64,000 nt of DNA from Chelativorans alearensis (lineage in GTDB: Bacteria > Pseudomonadota > Alphaproteobacteria > Rhizobiales > Rhizobiaceae). The stretch spans positions 1 to 64,000 of the forward strand of contig NZ_WQNI01000015.1 in the NCBI RefSeq assembly GCF_010993735.1, in the 5' to 3' direction. The notes below the pieces were generated by a model, which was not told the DNA's origin, did not search any database, and was given only the letters and a program-made list of their open reading frames with translations. Shown here piece by piece: positions 33,113-42,690 of this stretch (position 1 is its first letter; each line of letters begins with the position of its first letter). Made by a program: the position numbers and the translations under genes.

Positions 33113-34693
33113 ATGGCCTCGACGACCGACAGCACCGCCAGAGTGAGAAAACGCACCCTCGACAAGGACCTGGACAAGCTGGTCCACGTCGAGGAGGCGA
33201 CGAGCCTTGTCGCGCGCGGCCTCGTGGCGCCGGGGCTCGGCCTTCTCTTCCTGGCGCTGGCCGCCGTCTTCGCCTCCGTCTACGTGATCGGCGAGCCGCG
33301 CGCCATCATCATCATCGCCGCTTCCGCCATCGGCGCCTATATGGCGCTCAACATCGGCGCCAACGACGTTGCCAACAACGTCGGTCCCGCCGTCGGCGCC
33401 AAGGCGCTGACGCTTACCGGCGCGCTTGTCATCGCCGCCATCTTCGAGACCGCCGGCGCGCTGATCGCCGGCGGCGACGTGGTGAGCACCATCTCCAAGG
33501 GCATCATCGCGCCGGACTCCGTGGCAAGCCCGGACATCTTCATCCGTGCGATGATGGCCGCCCTCATCTCGTCCGCCCTTTGGGTGAACCTTGCGACCTG
33601 GATCGGCGCACCCGTCTCCACCACCCACTCGGTGGTCGGCGGCGTCATGGGTGCGGGCATCGCCGCGGCCGGCTTTTCCACCGTCCATTGGCCCACCATG
33701 GCGCAGATCGCCGCAAGCTGGGTCGTCTCGCCCGTCATGGGTGGCCTTATCGCCGCCCTCTTCCTCGCCTTCGTCAAGACAGCGATCATCTATCAGGACG
33801 ACAAGATCACCGCCGCGCGCCGCTGGGTGCCGCTGCTGATCGCCATCATGGCGGGCGCCTTTACCGCCTATCTGGCCACCAAGGGGCTGAAGAAGGTGGT
33901 GAGCATCGACAATGGCGCGATCGCAGCCCTCGGCATCGGCGCCTTTGCGCTCGTCTGGGTGCTGGCCCGCATCCATGTGCGCCGCGAATCGGAAGGCATG
34001 GAGAACCGCAACCAGTCGCTCCGCCGCCTGTTCAAACTGCCGCTGGTCATCTCGGCGGCCCTTCTGTCCTTCGCCCACGGCGCCAACGACGTGGCCAACG
34101 CGGTGGGGCCGCTGGCCGCCATCGTCTTCACCGCGGAGGCGGGCGCGGTGACCACCACGGTGACCATTCCGCTGTGGGTTATGGTGATCGGCGCCTTCGG
34201 CATTTCGCTTGGCCTTGTGCTGTTCGGGCCGAAGCTCATCCGCATGGTGGGCGAGCAGATCACCAAGCTCAACCCCATGCGTGCCTTCTGCGTGGCGCTG
34301 TCGGCGGCGATCACCGTGATCATCGCCTCCGGCCTCGGCCTGCCCATAAGCTCCACCCATACGGCCGTGGGCGCGGTCTTCGGTGTCGGTTTCTTCCGCG
34401 AATGGTATACCGCCCGCTCCAAACGCCGCCGCGCCTATCTGGAGCGCAAGGGGCTGAAGGTGAAGAACGTCCGGGCGGCGGGCAGCCCGGCGGGCAGCAA
34501 AATCGGACCGTTCCATGTCCTGTTCGAAAACGAGGAGAACGGGGCCGCCGGCATTTCGGGCGAGGAAATCGTCCGCCGCAAGCTGGTGCGCCGGGCGCAC
34601 GTGCGCACCATCGTCGCCGCCTGGATAACCACAGTACCGGCCGCGGCGGCGCTCGCCGGCGGCATTTTCCTGTTCCTCGACGCGTTCGGGTAG
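33113..34693 (+). CDS. pit: Inorganic phosphate transporter (Pit family)
   Basis: 526 residues. Both repeated Pit signatures are present: NIGANDVANNVGPAVGAKAL near residue 80 and FAHGANDVANAVGPLAAIVF near 320. The paired SSTHT/STTHSVVGG motifs near the ends of each half are intact. About ten or more membrane segments are visible, with a basic cytoplasmic loop (KKERTRR-type) and a C-terminal extension (residues ~440-500) before a last helix. Low-affinity phosphate:cation symport across the inner membrane. Confidence 0.94.
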   Translation: MASTTDSTARVRKRTLDKDLDKLVHVEEATSLVARGLVAPGLGLLFLALAAVFASVYVIGEPRAIIIIAASAIGAYMALNIGANDVANNVGPAVGAKALTLTGALVIAAIFETAGALIAGGDVVSTISKGIIAPDSVASPDIFIRAMMAALISSALWVNLATWIGAPVSTTHSVVGGVMGAGIAAAGFSTVHWPTMAQIAASWVVSPVMGGLIAALFLAFVKTAIIYQDDKITAARRWVPLLIAIMAGAFTAYLATKGLKKVVSIDNGAIAALGIGAFALVWVLARIHVRRESEGMENRNQSLRRLFKLPLVISAALLSFAHGANDVANAVGPLAAIVFTAEAGAVTTTVTIPLWVMVIGAFGISLGLVLFGPKLIRMVGEQITKLNPMRAFCVALSAAITVIIASGLGLPISSTHTAVGAVFGVGFFREWYTARSKRRRAYLERKGLKVKNVRAAGSPAGSKIGPFHVLFENEENGAAGISGEEIVRRKLVRRAHVRTIVAAWITTVPAAAALAGGIFLFLDAFG

Positions 34694-34857
34694 CTAGGGA
34701 CGGGGCGCATCGAGCGCGCTGGCACGCACTTCCGAAAGGTGGCGCCGAAGCGAAGGCACGCTTATCCGTTGCCGCGCTTCATACGAAGCCGGGCTATGTC
34801 AAAGAACCGAGAAGACGGGCGGCCAAAATGCCCGACTCTCCGAACGCGCCGCCCGCC

Positions 34858-35688
34858 TCACGACGTATCGGGGCTCTCCAGCGCCTCCACGGCCAGCGAA
34901 TGGGCGTGCACGAGGATCTCGTCGACCTCGCGCACGTTGCGGAGGCGGTAGCCTGTCGGCTCGAAGCGGGCGAGCCGGCCGCCGGGCGGCCGGCCGCCGC
35001 GCAGCGGTGCGACGCGGCGCGTAAGCCCCAGATCGCGGCGCGCCTTCCAGCGGGCAAAGCGCATGGCCTGCCCCGGCAGATCGTCGAGGGCGGCTGTGAG
35101 CGCCGCCAGCCGCCGGCCAAGGCACGCCGCGCTGACGGGATCCTCGCGCGAGGGCGGCCGCGGCAGGGGCGACGGCTCGATGAGGCCGGGAAACAGGATG
35201 CGCGGGACAGCGCGCACAGGCCCATGGCGGCCCCCTTCGGCAAGCCCGGGGCTCAGGGAAAGCCGCAGCGGGTCGAAGAGCGGCAGGCTCAAGGTTCGCG
35301 GACGGGCGCTTGCTGCGGCGCGCCTGGCTTCCGCCTTCGCTCTGCGCGCTGCGGCGGACAGGTCGGCGGGCGAGGCCATCACGGCGATGCCGAGGCTGCG
35401 CAGGAACGGCGCCGAGGTCGCGGGCCTCTGCCCCTGTTCGCGCGGCGGCGGCAGAGAGACGACCAGGCCCCGCGCGGCCGCGATGACCAGCCGCCGCGCG
35501 GCGGCCTCGGCCGGGCGCAGCAGGCTGAGGATGGCGCGCCAGAGATGGCGAGGCAGTGTGCTTTGCAGCTCGCCTTCGGCTGGCGCCTCGCCATCAGGCC
35601 CCACGGCCAGCCCGGCCATGGCCACGAGCGAAGCCACGATGCGCTTCAGAGCCACGCGATCTTGCTCGATTGCCGCACTCCCGTCCAT
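34858..35688 (-). CDS. Hypothetical Ala/Arg-rich protein
   Basis: 276 residues with no signal peptide, no membrane helix and no recognised domain. It is rich in Ala, Arg, Pro and Leu. The C-terminal segment TGYRLRNVREVDEILVHAHS is the most structured-looking part, and the middle is proline-rich (PSPLPRPPSREDP). Composition matches local coding DNA and the frame is open across its whole length. It stands alone on the minus strand, convergent to the Pit gene. It could be a rhizobia-restricted conserved protein. Confidence 0.6.
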   Translation of the reverse strand: MDGSAAIEQDRVALKRIVASLVAMAGLAVGPDGEAPAEGELQSTLPRHLWRAILSLLRPAEAAARRLVIAAARGLVVSLPPPREQGQRPATSAPFLRSLGIAVMASPADLSAAARRAKAEARRAAASARPRTLSLPLFDPLRLSLSPGLAEGGRHGPVRAVPRILFPGLIEPSPLPRPPSREDPVSAACLGRRLAALTAALDDLPGQAMRFARWKARRDLGLTRRVAPLRGGRPPGGRLARFEPTGYRLRNVREVDEILVHAHSLAVEALESPDTS

Positions 35689-36020
35689 CGCCGCCTCCTT
35701 TCTTCAAGCGCGGGATTATCGCACGGGTCGGGCGAGGCGTGAAAGGGGTGTAGGAAAATATTCCTGACAGATGCTGACAGGGGCGCGCCACGCGCCGGGG
35801 CGAAGGCGCGGTTGCGTGGCGGGATGGGCTGGCGTGGCATGGTGTGGGGCGAGGTGCGGGGGCCCCGCCACGGAGCGGATATCGGCGGGAAGGCCCTCGC
35901 CTTCACGAAAAAGCCGGCGATCTCCCCGATATCCACATGCGTGACACACAACATATAGCGGTCACAAAACTTATAAGAAACGAATCCTTGACGGGGGAAA
36001 ACGAGTCGCCTTTTAATGGC

Positions 36021-36140
36021 GCCGTGCCTCTTTTTGCGAGGCGCGGCCGGAAAGTCCACTAGTCGGTCAGTTTTCCAATCTGTTGTCGCGTTTGCGCATC
36101 CGCCCGTTGTCGCCACGGGCGGAAGGAGGGCGTTTTTTTT
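36021..36140 (+). ncRNA. Candidate small RNA upstream of nrdJ
   Basis: The putative promoter TTGACG-N18-TTTAAT ends at 36017. The predicted transcript starts with a 10-bp hairpin, GCCGTGCCTC (36021-36030) with GAGGCGCGGC (36038-36047, one G-U pair). It ends with an 8-bp hairpin, CCGCCCGT (36100-36107) with ACGGGCGG (36115-36122), and a run of eight T at 36133-36140. The 10-base gap between stem and T-run is unlike a standard terminator. No reading frame of interest. Not recognised as any known RNA family. Confidence 0.35.
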
Positions 36141-36192
36141 CGAGAAAGGCGACGGGGGCGCTGGTGCCGAGGGTGGCGTAAGCAAGCTGTTA

Positions 36193-36239
36193 ATACTATA
36201 TTTAGTGATTGCAGCGATGCTTGGCACTAAATAATGTGA
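36193..36239 (+). promoter_or_regulatory. Tandem NrdR-like boxes upstream of nrdJ
   Basis: Two 16-bp sites start exactly 31 bp apart, at 36193 (ATACTATATTTAGTGA) and 36224 (GCACTAAATAATGTGA). They match about 13 and 12 of the 16 positions of the NrdR consensus acaCwAtATaTwGtgt. NrdR represses ribonucleotide reductase genes from tandem boxes with this helical phasing. The boxes lie ~230-280 bp before the nrdJ start. Confidence 0.55.
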
Positions 36240-36472
36240 GAATTCTCCATTCGGAGAACAACCACAGGAAGCGTCAGAATGGACCAGCCGGATTCCCCGG
36301 CGGGACCCTTGCCCGGGCGGCAATGCCGAGCGGGCGGGATGGGGATCGGGTGTTGGAGAACCGCCGTGACACGAGGCACGGCGGCATGCGGCGGACACGG
36401 CGTCCGCCGGGGCAGATGTGATGAGCATCGCCCCGTGAAGGACGCTATATATAGGAATTGAAGAGGGCTAAG

Positions 36473-39400
36473 ATGCGCATCGAACGTCGGTTCACCAAGG
36501 AAGGCCAGTCCCCCTACGCGGAGATCGCCTTCCGCAAGGCCTTGAGCGAGATCAGGAACCCGGACGGCTCCACCGTCTTCCGGCTGGAGAACATCGACGT
36601 GCCGGCGCGGTTCTCCCAGGTCGCCAGCGACATCCTGGCGCAGAAGTATTTCCGCAAGGCCGGCGTGCCGGCGCGGCTGAAGAAGGTCGAGGAGAACGAC
36701 GTCCCCTCCTTCCTGTGGCGCTCGGTGGCCGACGAGGAGGCCCTGGCCGAACTGCCCGAGGAGGAGCGCTACGGCTCCGAGATCGATGCCCGCCAGGTCT
36801 TCAACCGGCTGGCCGGCACCTGGACCTACTGGGGCTGGAAGGGCGGCTATTTCGATACGGAGGCCGACGCCCAGGCCTTCATGGACGAGCTTTGCTACAT
36901 GCTCGCCACCCAGCGCGTGGCGCCCAACTCGCCGCAATGGTTCAACACCGGGCTCCACTGGGCCTACGGCATCGACGGCCCCGGCCAGGGCCATTATTAC
37001 GTCGACCCCTTTACGGGCAAATTGACGAAGTCGAAGTCGGCCTACGAGCACCCGCAGCCGCATGCCTGCTTCATCCAGTCCGTCGGCGACGACCTCGTCA
37101 ACGACGGCGGCATCATGGACCTTTGGGTGCGCGAGGCACGGCTTTTCAAGTATGGCTCGGGCACCGGCTCCAACTTCTCGCACCTGCGCGGCGAGGGCGA
37201 GCGGCTTTCGGGCGGCGGCAAGTCGTCGGGCTTGATGTCGTTCCTGAAGATCGGCGACCGCGCGGCGGGGGCCATCAAGTCCGGCGGCACGACGCGGCGC
37301 GCCGCCAAGATGGTGGTCGTCGACGTCGACCACCCGGATATCGAGGACTACATCGACTGGAAGGTGAAGGAGGAGCAGAAGGTCGCAAGCCTCGTCACCG
37401 GCTCCAAGATCGTCAAGAAGCACCTCGAAGCCATCATGAAGGCCTGCGTCAACTGCCAGGGCGACAATGACGACTGCTTCGAGCCGGCCAAGAACCCGGC
37501 GCTCAAGCGCGAGGTGAAGGCGGCCAAGAAGAACGCGGTGCCCGAGAACTACATCAAGCGCGTCATCCAGTTCGCGCGCCAGGGCTACACGAAGATGGAG
37601 TTCAAGACCTACGACACGGATTGGGATTCGGAAGCCTATCTCACCGTCTCGGGCCAGAACTCCAACAACTCCGTATCGCTGAAGGACGACTTCCTGCGCG
37701 CCGTCGAGAACGACGGCGAGTGGACGCTGATCAACCGCATCGACGGCAAGGTGGCCAAGACGCTGAAGGCGCGCGATCTCTGGGAGAAGATCGGCTACGC
37801 CGCCTGGGCCTCGGCCGATCCGGGCCTGCACTTCAACACGACGATGAACGACTGGCACACTTCGCCGGCGGCCGGGCCCATCCGCGCGTCGAACCCGTGC
37901 TCGGAATACATGTTCCTGGACGACACGGCCTGTAACCTTGCGTCCATGAACTTGCTTCAGTACCGGCAAAAGGACGGGACCATCGACATCGCCGCCTACG
38001 AGCACACGGTGCGGCTGTGGACGATGGTGCTGGAAATCTCCGTCATGATGGCGCAGTTCCCGTCGAAGGAGATCGCCAAGCTCTCCTACGAGTACCGTAC
38101 GCTGGGGCTGGGCTATGCCAATATCGGCGGTCTCTTGATGACCTCCGGCATCCCCTACGATTCGCCCGAGGGCCGCGCCATCTGCGCCAGCCTGACTGCC
38201 ATCATGACGGGCGTTGCCTATGCGACCAGCGCCGAGATGGCCGGCGAGCTCGGCCCCTTCCCCGACTATGAGCGCAACGCGAAAGCGATGCTGCGCGTCA
38301 TGCGCAACCATCGCCGCGCCGCCCATGGGGAGACGGGCGGCTACGAGGATCTCGCCGTCAACCCGGTGCCGATCAAGGCGGAAGACTGCCCGCAGGCCGA
38401 CCTCGTGGAGCATGCCAGGGCCGCCTGGGACCGGGCGCTGGAGCTTGGGCAAAAGCACGGCTACCGCAACGCGCAGGCGACCGTCATCGCGCCGACCGGC
38501 ACGATCGGCCTCGTCATGGATTGCGACACCACCGGCATCGAGCCCGACTTCGCGCTGGTCAAGTTCAAGAAGCTCGCCGGCGGCGGCTATTTCAAGATCA
38601 TCAACCGCGCCGTGCCCGAGGCGCTGAGGACGCTCGGCTACTCGGAGGCCCAGATCGCCGAGATCGAGGCCTATGCCGTCGGCCACGGCGACCTGAACCA
38701 GGCGCCCGGCATCAACCCGACGACGCTCAAGGCCAAGGGTTTTCCGGACGACAAGATCAAGACGCTGAACGAGGCGCTGAAGTCGGCCTTCGACATCAAG
38801 TTCGTCTTCAACCAGTGGACGCTGGGCGCGGACTGGCTGAAGGAGACCTTCGGCTTCACCCAGGAGCAGCTCGACGACTTCTCCTTCGAGGTGCTGCCGG
38901 CTGTCGGCTTCTCCAGGCAGGAGATCGAGGCCGCCAACATCCACATCTGCGGCGCCATGACGCTGGAAGGCGCGCCGCACCTGAAGGACGAGCACCTGGC
39001 GGTCTTCGACTGCGCCAACCCGTGCGGCAAGATCGGCAAGCGCTTCCTCTCGGTCGAAAGCCACATCCGCATGATGGCGGCCGCGCAGCCCTTCATCTCC
39101 GGCGCCATCTCCAAGACCATCAACATGCCCACCGAGGCGACCGTCGACGACTGCAAGGAAGCCTACATGCTTTCCTGGAAGCTGGCGCTGAAGGCCAACG
39201 CGCTCTACCGCGACGGCTCCAAGCTCTCGCAGCCGCTCAACGCCTCGCTGCTTGCCGACGACGAGGAGGACGCCGACGACCTGGTGGAGGAGCTGGTCTC
39301 CGCCCCCACCGCCGCCCAGGCCGCGCAGGTGACGGAGAAGATCGTCGAGCGCGTCATCGAGCGCGTGGTGCGCGAGCGCGAGAAGCTGCCGAACCGCCGC

Positions 39401-40237
39401 AAGGGCTACACCCAGAAGGCCGTGGTCGGCGGGCACAAGGTCTATTTGCGCACCGGCGAGTTCGACGACGGGCGCATCGGCGAGATCTTCATCGACATGC
39501 ACAAGGAAGGCGCCGCCTTCCGCGCCATGATGAACAACTTCGCCATCGCCATCTCGATCGGCCTGCAATACGGCGTGCCGCTCGAGGAATATGTCGACGC
39601 CTTCACCTTCACCAAGTTCGAGCCGGCCGGCATCGTCCAGGGCAACGACGCCATCAAGAACGCCACCTCGATCCTCGACTATGTCTTCCGCGAGCTTGCG
39701 GTCTCCTATCTCGGCCGCACCGACCTTGCCCATGTGGACACGTCGGACTTCACCAACACGACGCTCGGCCGCGGCATCAGCGAGGGCAAGGCGACCCCCT
39801 TCTCCAAGGGGCTCACCCGGGGCGCCGCCCCCTTCAAAGTGGTGGGCAAGACGGAGCCCAAGGGTGAAGCCTCCGGCGGCGCCCCCACGGCGCGCGCGGC
39901 CTCCAACGTCCGCGCCATCTCCCCGGGCGGCACGGTGACGGCGCTGAAGCCGGTCGTCGCCGAACTCCGCGAAGAAGCCACCGCCTTCCGCCGCGACTAC
40001 GAGGAGCGGGCGAAGGAGCTCGCCGAGGAAGCGGCCGGGGACACGAACGCGCTCTTCACCGACGAGGCGGCGGAAGAGGCGGCCGAGGCGAAAAAGGTGG
40101 AGACGCACAGGCGGCAACAAGCCATCGCGCAGGGGTATACGGGGAACATGTGCTCGGAGTGCCAGAACTTCACGATGGTGCGGAACGGGACTTGTGAGAA
40201 GTGCGATACGTGTGGGGCTACGTCAGGGTGTAGTTGA
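36473..40237 (+). CDS. nrdJ: Vitamin B12-dependent (class II) ribonucleotide reductase
   Basis: 1254 residues from ATG 36473 ([20 protein letters not shown]), preferred over the in-frame ATG five codons earlier because it has AGAGGG upstream and matches the family start. It has the ten-stranded barrel with [31 protein letters not shown] and the [11 protein letters not shown] loop. A Cys-rich C-terminus ([13 protein letters not shown]...[14 protein letters not shown]) provides the redox and zinc cysteines. It uses adenosylcobalamin to reduce ribonucleotides. It makes B12 essential for DNA synthesis, as the cobamide is for the methyltransferase cluster. Confidence 0.97.
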   Translation: MRIERRFTKEGQSPYAEIAFRKALSEIRNPDGSTVFRLENIDVPARFSQVASDILAQKYFRKAGVPARLKKVEENDVPSFLWRSVADEEALAELPEEERYGSEIDARQVFNRLAGTWTYWGWKGGYFDTEADAQAFMDELCYMLATQRVAPNSPQWFNTGLHWAYGIDGPGQGHYYVDPFTGKLTKSKSAYEHPQPHACFIQSVGDDLVNDGGIMDLWVREARLFKYGSGTGSNFSHLRGEGERLSGGGKSSGLMSFLKIGDRAAGAIKSGGTTRRAAKMVVVDVDHPDIEDYIDWKVKEEQKVASLVTGSKIVKKHLEAIMKACVNCQGDNDDCFEPAKNPALKREVKAAKKNAVPENYIKRVIQFARQGYTKMEFKTYDTDWDSEAYLTVSGQNSNNSVSLKDDFLRAVENDGEWTLINRIDGKVAKTLKARDLWEKIGYAAWASADPGLHFNTTMNDWHTSPAAGPIRASNPCSEYMFLDDTACNLASMNLLQYRQKDGTIDIAAYEHTVRLWTMVLEISVMMAQFPSKEIAKLSYEYRTLGLGYANIGGLLMTSGIPYDSPEGRAICASLTAIMTGVAYATSAEMAGELGPFPDYERNAKAMLRVMRNHRRAAHGETGGYEDLAVNPVPIKAEDCPQADLVEHARAAWDRALELGQKHGYRNAQATVIAPTGTIGLVMDCDTTGIEPDFALVKFKKLAGGGYFKIINRAVPEALRTLGYSEAQIAEIEAYAVGHGDLNQAPGINPTTLKAKGFPDDKIKTLNEALKSAFDIKFVFNQWTLGADWLKETFGFTQEQLDDFSFEVLPAVGFSRQEIEAANIHICGAMTLEGAPHLKDEHLAVFDCANPCGKIGKRFLSVESHIRMMAAAQPFISGAISKTINMPTEATVDDCKEAYMLSWKLALKANALYRDGSKLSQPLNASLLADDEEDADDLVEELVSAPTAAQAAQVTEKIVERVIERVVREREKLPNRRKGYTQKAVVGGHKVYLRTGEFDDGRIGEIFIDMHKEGAAFRAMMNNFAIAISIGLQYGVPLEEYVDAFTFTKFEPAGIVQGNDAIKNATSILDYVFRELAVSYLGRTDLAHVDTSDFTNTTLGRGISEGKATPFSKGLTRGAAPFKVVGKTEPKGEASGGAPTARAASNVRAISPGGTVTALKPVVAELREEATAFRRDYEERAKELAEEAAGDTNALFTDEAAEEAAEAKKVETHRRQQAIAQGYTGNMCSECQNFTMVRNGTCEKCDTCGATSGCS

Positions 40238-40265
40238 GCCGGAAACGTGACAGACCAGACCATGG

Positions 40266-40306
40266 GCCTCCCTATGATGTTCTCGGACATTGCAGGGAGG
40301 CTTTTT
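40266..40306 (+). terminator. nrdJ terminator whose 3' arm is the hicA ribosome-binding site
   Basis: GCCTCCCT (40266-40273) and AGGGAGGC (40294-40301) form a perfect 8-bp stem with a 20-base loop, followed by TTTTT (40302-40306). The AGGGAGG of the right arm is also the only Shine-Dalgarno sequence for the hicA ATG at 40311. So the hairpin would both end nrdJ transcripts and hide the hicA ribosome-binding site. Confidence 0.8.
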
Positions 40307-40310
40307 CTAC

Positions 40311-40502
40311 ATGAAGGTCCGCGATATCATTCGCCTGATCGAGCAAGATGGCTGGTATCAGGTTGCAACCAAGGGCAGCCATCGCCAATATAGGCATCAC
40401 AACAAGGCCGGCCGCGTCACCGTGGCCGGCAAACCATCTGACGATGTCGCGCCCGGCACCTTAAATAGCATCTTGAAACAGGCCGGGCTCAAGGAGCGAT
40501 GA
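40311..40502 (+). CDS. hicA: HicA-family mRNA interferase toxin
   Basis: 63 residues. The dsRBD-like HicA fold with catalytic histidine in KGSH (His24) and the RVTVAGKPSDDVAPGTLNSILKQAG ending (given here in parts as VAGKPSDD and GTLNSILKQAG) is clear. It cleaves mRNA when free of HicB. The ribosome-binding site is inside the terminator hairpin of nrdJ. Followed one base later by hicB. Confidence 0.93.
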   Translation: MKVRDIIRLIEQDGWYQVATKGSHRQYRHHNKAGRVTVAGKPSDDVAPGTLNSILKQAGLKER

Positions 40503-40503
40503 G

Positions 40504-40710
40504 ATGCGCTATGCCGTGGTTATCGAGAAGGCCGGGAAGAACTATTCCGCCTATGTGCCCGACTTGCCGGGCTGCATTGCCACCGGCGCGACCGTCGCGG
40601 AAGTGGAAAACGAAATCCGCGAGGCCATCCGCTTTCACATAGAAGGCTTGCGAGAGGATGGGCTTCCGGTGCCGGATCCCGTGAGTCTGGCGGAGTATGT
40701 GGAGGCGTAA
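40504..40710 (+). CDS. hicB: HicB-family antitoxin (short form)
   Basis: 68 residues: MRYAVVIEKAGKNYSAYVPD, then LPGCIATGATVAEVENEIREA, the degenerate RNase H-like HicB domain. It lacks the C-terminal DNA-binding domain found in longer HicB proteins. It binds and silences HicA. The missing HTH might be supplied by the XRE protein encoded 16 bp downstream. Confidence 0.92.
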   Translation: MRYAVVIEKAGKNYSAYVPDLPGCIATGATVAEVENEIREAIRFHIEGLREDGLPVPDPVSLAEYVEA

Positions 40711-40726
40711 ATCACGCGCGGAAAAG

Positions 40727-41053
40727 ATGGCTGACAGAACAGACTGGAAGCGCCTTGCCGAAATGACGGACCATGAGGCCAAGGCCAGCGCCCGGTCCGA
40801 TCCCGACAATCCGCCGCTCGACGCCACCGCCCTATCGGCAATGAAGCGCATGCCGCGCGTTGCGGTCATCCGCCGGGCGCTGCGGCTGACGCAGCAGGAA
40901 TTTTCCGCCCGCTATCACATCCCGCTCGGCACACTGCGCGACTGGGAACAGGGGCGCTCCGAGCCTGACCAGACGAGCCGCGCGTTTCTGCGCGTCATTG
41001 CGATGGAGCCGGAGGCGGCGGCCAGAGCACTGGCGGAGCAAAAGGTGGCGTGA
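40727..41053 (+). CDS. XRE-type helix-turn-helix protein of the hicAB cassette
   Basis: 108 residues from ATG 40727. The HTH spans about 54-80 (LTQQEFSARYHIPLGTLRDW). It resembles the HigA/BrnA-like antitoxin regulators with an N-terminal arm of ~45 residues. It is separated from hicB by 16 bp and transcribed with it, so it probably gives DNA-binding autorepression for a hicB that has no HTH of its own. It could also be the antitoxin of an absent toxin. Confidence 0.85.
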   Translation: MADRTDWKRLAEMTDHEAKASARSDPDNPPLDATALSAMKRMPRVAVIRRALRLTQQEFSARYHIPLGTLRDWEQGRSEPDQTSRAFLRVIAMEPEAAARALAEQKVA

Positions 41054-41084
41054 CCGTTTGCGACGACTGCCCACGGATGGGCAG

Positions 41085-41333
41085 TCACCCCGCGCGGCGT
41101 GCTCCACCCGCCTTCACAGCCGTCTTGCGCGCCTTCGCCTTCGCCGGCGCCGGCTTCGGCTGCTGTGCTTCCATTTCAAGGCGGGCCTGCCTCAGGCGCT
41201 CGGTCTTGGCCTCGCGGCGTGCGGCTTCCGCGTCGATGATCGCGCGGGCGGTGCGGTCGGTGATGTCCGCCTTGGTGGCGGCGTTCGGCCGGGTGGGCCG
41301 GAAGAGGGTGTCCTTGGTGATGGCTTGAGTCAT
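41085..41333 (-). CDS. Small Lys/Ala-rich hypothetical protein
   Basis: 82 residues. The N-terminal half LFRPTRPNAATKADITDRTARAI is followed by a helical EAARREAKTERLRQARLE run and an Ala/Pro/Lys-rich basic tail (PAPAKAKARKTAVK). This looks like a small rhizobial conserved protein of unknown role, possibly nucleic-acid-binding through the tail. Upstream of cspA on the opposite side of its terminator. Confidence 0.7.
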   Translation of the reverse strand: MTQAITKDTLFRPTRPNAATKADITDRTARAIIDAEAARREAKTERLRQARLEMEAQQPKPAPAKAKARKTAVKAGGARRAG

Positions 41334-41363
41334 GTGGTTCGTCCTTTTCGATGCCTGAAAAGC

Positions 41364-41390
41364 AAAAAGGCCGGGCGTTGCCCGACCTTT
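41364..41390 (-). terminator. Terminator of cspA
   Basis: Read on the minus strand: AAAGG, CGGGC, loop AAC, GCCCG, CCTTT with single mismatches, followed by TTTTGCTTTTC. It lies 60 bp past the cspA stop. Confidence 0.8.
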
Positions 41391-41450
41391 CCTCTCATCT
41401 CAAAGACCCGTGCCAGTACATCCGTGGTCACGGATCGAGATGGGTACGCT

Positions 41451-41660
41451 TTACGCGGCGCGCAGGTTGTCCGCGGCATTCTTGCCCGAGCGGCTGTCCC
41501 TGACGACGTCGAAGCTCAGCTTCTGGCCTTCCACGATGGTGCCGAGGCCGGCACGCTCGACGGCGGAGATGTGGACGAAAACGTCCGTTCCGCCATCATC
41601 CGGCTGGATGAAGCCAAAGCCTTTGGTGGAATTGAAGAACTTTACGGTTCCGGTGTTCAT
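41451..41660 (-). CDS. cspA: Cold-shock domain protein (CspA family)
   Basis: 69 residues. Both nucleic-acid-binding motifs are intact: KGFGFI (RNP1) and VFVHISAVE (RNP2). It acts as an RNA chaperone. The 387-bp spacer upstream leaves room for the long, regulatory 5' leader usual for this family. Confidence 0.97.
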   Translation of the reverse strand: MNTGTVKFFNSTKGFGFIQPDDGGTDVFVHISAVERAGLGTIVEGQKLSFDVVRDSRSGKNAADNLRAA

Positions 41661-42047
41661 GACGATTTCCTTTCAATCGGTCACGGCATTTGCTCACCGC
41701 GCCTTAAGCACGGCGAACGGTTCAGATCGATTTTGAAGGAAGTTCGTCGAGACGCCCGGAGGCGACAGCAGAGCTTAGCAAGCAAGATCGATAGGGCTTA
41801 GATAAGCGCTTTCGGTTTTAAAGCAAGGCGGCTCTTGAAAAATATTCGCCGGGCGGCGTGCGGCGCGCGGCGTTCTCTGCCTGTCGAGACCACGATGCCT
41901 TTTCGCTGAAATGGCATCATGATCTCTTTCCTTGTTTGAGCATGATCTTTTGCGAAGACCGATATCCACTTTTCGGGATCATGCTCCAGGAACAGACCCC
42001 TCCCCCTCTCCGTTGGGCAGCCAGACCTCGAAACAAGGGAGAACGCC
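41661..42047. other. Leader region of cspA with two palindromes
   Basis: 387 bp between the divergent cspA and PfpI-type genes. At 41894-41918 GATGCC and GGCATC enclose TTTTC/GAAA as a hairpin. At 41938-41986 perfect ends GAGCATGATC and GATCATGCTC enclose a CTTTTCGGG-type core, a well-known rhizobial intergenic palindrome. The segment next to cspA (41661-41830) probably contains its 5' leader and promoter. No gene seen. Confidence 0.6.
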
Positions 42048-42608
42048 ATGCACCATCTTTCCGGCAAGCGCATCGCCGTCCTCGCCACCCACGGCTTCGA
42101 GCAGTCCGAACTGGAGGTGCCGCTGAAAAAGCTGCGCGAGGCGGGCGCGGGGGTTCACGTGGTATCGCCGGAGGCGGGCGAGATCAGGGGCTGGGACAAG
42201 AAGGACTGGGGAGACACGGTGACGGTCGACAAGACGCTCGAGGAGGCACGCCCCGCCGACTACGACGCTATCGTGCTGCCCGGCGGCCAGATCAACCCCG
42301 ATCTCCTCCGCGTGGAACCGAAGGCGCTCGATTTCATAAGGAGCTTCTGGACCGACAACAAGATCGTCGGCGCGATCTGCCACGCTCCCTGGCTTTTGGT
42401 CGAGACCGGCATCGCCAAGGGCCGCCGCCTGACCTCCTATCACTCCGTCAAGACCGACGTGATCAACGCCGGCGGCAGGTGGGAGGATGCGGACGTCGTC
42501 ACCGATGAGGGCCTCGTCACCAGTCGCCACCCGGGCGATCTCGACGCCTTCTGCCGCAAGCTTACCGAAGAGATCGCCGAAGGCCGCCACCAGCGCGGCG
42601 CGGCTTGA
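42048..42608 (+). CDS. DJ-1/PfpI-family type 1 glutamine amidotransferase-like protein
   Basis: 186 residues. The nucleophile Cys111 lies in GAICHAPW with His112 next to it, and THGFEQSELEVP holds the conserved acidic residue. This is the PfpI/YhbO subfamily. These proteins are linked to stress tolerance and to removing glyoxal-type damage. Stand-alone gene. Confidence 0.9.
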   Translation: MHHLSGKRIAVLATHGFEQSELEVPLKKLREAGAGVHVVSPEAGEIRGWDKKDWGDTVTVDKTLEEARPADYDAIVLPGGQINPDLLRVEPKALDFIRSFWTDNKIVGAICHAPWLLVETGIAKGRRLTSYHSVKTDVINAGGRWEDADVVTDEGLVTSRHPGDLDAFCRKLTEEIAEGRHQRGAA

Positions 42609-42690
42609 GGGTGGCTGAGGGCGCCTTCGCGCCCGCAGCGCCAGGTTTTCCGTATCCGGGCAGTGCCAGGGTGCGGGCGTGCCGCAGCCC

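Larger units (their letters stand above)
35689..36472. other. Long intergenic region upstream of nrdJ
   Basis: 784 bp with lower GC than the genes on either side. It contains a promoter-like pair (TTGACG 35988-35993, TTTAAT 36012-36017) leading into a structured stretch ending in eight T (see the ncRNA candidate), then two NrdR-like boxes near 36193-36239. The last ~230 bp before nrdJ are GC-rich with several short hairpins (for example GGCGGAC/GTCCGCC near 36400). I looked for a cobalamin riboswitch and found no B12-box. Confidence 0.6.

Noticed and set aside
30632-34600. Very long open frame (over 1300 codons) on the minus strand
   Set aside because: It runs antisense across uspA, the GFA, gpt, Nudix and pit genes, has no domain content, and follows from codon-position GC bias of the real genes.
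35689-36472. Cobalamin riboswitch before nrdJ
   Set aside because: No GCCACTG B12-box or the accompanying conserved loops could be found, although B12 control would be expected.
36227-40120. Nearly 1300-codon open frame antisense to nrdJ
   Set aside because: Mirror of nrdJ codon bias; His/Asp/Leu/Val-rich composition typical of antisense shadows; no start signal.
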